A DNA stretch of 5,865 bases from Geobacter sp. (GTDB taxonomy: Bacteria; Desulfobacterota; Desulfuromonadia; Geobacterales; DSM-12255): positions 1 through 5,865 of the forward strand of contig VEOV01000281.1 in the NCBI GenBank assembly GCA_012026855.1, written 5' to 3'. This document shows positions 5,286-5,865 of the stretch, in pieces. The notes under the pieces were generated by a model. It was not told the origin of the DNA and ran no database searches. It saw nothing but the letters and a program-made list of their open reading frames with translations. Numbering within the stretch: the stretch's first letter is position 1; each line of letters begins with the position of its first letter. The position numbers and the translations under genes are program-made.

Positions 5286-5865
5286 TCAGTTATTCCGGTT
5301 GATCAGGTTGACGATCACCTTGACGATGGTCTCCTTCTCCTCCGGCCGGCTTTCGGCGATCAGCAGGGTCAGCGCCACCAAGGCGTTATCCGCCAGGCGC
5401 TTGCCGCCATCGGCGCGGTAAAGGAGACGGTTTCTGCCGAGGAAGTAGATGAACAGAGCGGCGGCTATCCGCTTGTTGCCGTCGCTGAAGGCATGGTTCT
5501 TCACCACGAAGTAAAGGAGGTTCGCCCCCTTCTCCTCAACGCTCGGATAGAGTTCCTTGCCGCCGAAGGTCTGGTAGATGGCGCCGAGGGCGCTCTTGAA
5601 CCCCTGGTCCTTCTCGATGCCGAACAGGCCGTCAAAACCGCTCTTCATGGCAGTGACAATACCGATCCCCTCGTCGTAATCGATGACATGCAGCGCTTCA
5701 CCCGTCGTCCCCTCGATGGCCAGCGTGCCATGGTCGTAGCGGTCGAGGGTTGCCAGGGCATAGGCATAGTCGTCGATCACCCGCAGCACGTCCCTGCCGG
5801 TTTCGCTCACCAGTTCCTGATTGGCCAGGGTACGGGCCAGCAGCTCCACAGAGCGCCGCATCTCC
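5286..5865 (-). CDS. Fic/Doc-domain protein, C-terminal part, probably the Fic half of a RhuM-Fic protein (partial)
   Basis: The frame is open to the window edge. The first visible ATG (5861) follows GGAG with no spacing and is preceded by an in-frame Glu codon, so the true start probably lies outside the window. Counting from that ATG, 191 residues are visible. The Fic core motif is HAFSDGNKR (123-131), of the form HxFxDGNKR. Fic proteins transfer AMP or other phosphate groups to target proteins through this histidine. The GNKR ending resembles Doc, a kinase of EF-Tu, more than the GNGR of typical AMP-transferases. A TLAIEG segment (46-51) fits the (S/T)xxxE(G/N) self-inhibitory motif of some Fic proteins. 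The conserved end (LADNALVALTLLIAESRPEEK, about 156-176) recalls RhuM-Fic proteins, whose N-terminal RhuM domain would be upstream. No antitoxin gene is visible downstream. The Fic call is strong; the RhuM fusion and target are inference. Confidence 0.85.
   Translation of the reverse strand, partial: EMRRSVELLARTLANQELVSETGRDVLRVIDDYAYALATLDRYDHGTLAIEGTTGEALHVIDYDEGIGIVTAMKSGFDGLFGIEKDQGFKSALGAIYQTFGGKELYPSVEEKGANLLYFVVKNHAFSDGNKRIAAALFIYFLGRNRLLYRADGGKRLADNALVALTLLIAESRPEEKETIVKVIVNLINRNN

Overview
The window comes from a GC-rich Gram-negative bacterium, most likely a Geobacter-like member of the Desulfuromonadales/Deltaproteobacteria. This is judged from protein flavour and from the gene order pheA-tyrA-aroA-cmk-ispH followed by what is probably rpsA, an order I recall from Geobacter. 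No search was run, so the taxonomy is inference. Every gene I can support lies on the minus strand, so transcription runs from high to low coordinates.

Layout in transcription order. (1) 5865-5286: the C-terminal part of a Fic/Doc-type protein, probably the Fic half of a RhuM-Fic protein, entering from outside the window. (2) 5285-5174: a short spacer with a plausible sigma70-type promoter and the pheA ribosome binding site. (3) 5173-4094: pheA, a bifunctional chorismate mutase/prephenate dehydratase with a regulatory ACT domain. (4) 4093-3233: tyrA, prephenate dehydrogenase. Its reading frame is complete except for two in-frame stop codons (TGA at codon 21, TAG at codon 31) inside the NAD-binding fold. 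(5) 3232-3016: a 217-bp MITE-like palindromic element flanked by a CTAA direct repeat, inserted exactly between tyrA and aroA. (6) 3003-1714: aroA. (7) 1717-1022: cmk, overlapping aroA by 4 bp. (8) 1017-166: ispH. (9) 165-101: a short spacer. (10) 100-1: the start of another acidic protein, probably ribosomal protein S1.

The genes form a tightly packed operon. AroA makes EPSP on the way to chorismate. PheA turns chorismate into prephenate and then phenylpyruvate, and TyrA would turn prephenate into the tyrosine precursor. Cmk (CMP/dCMP phosphorylation), IspH (last step of the MEP isoprenoid pathway) and probable S1 are housekeeping genes carried along downstream. The two things that stand out are the doubly interrupted tyrA and the small mobile element next to it. 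Removing the element and one CTAA copy restores a tyrA-aroA junction with only 8 nt between stop and start. I saw no novel defence or catalytic system. Apart from the element and the tyrA lesions this is an ordinary core-metabolism region.
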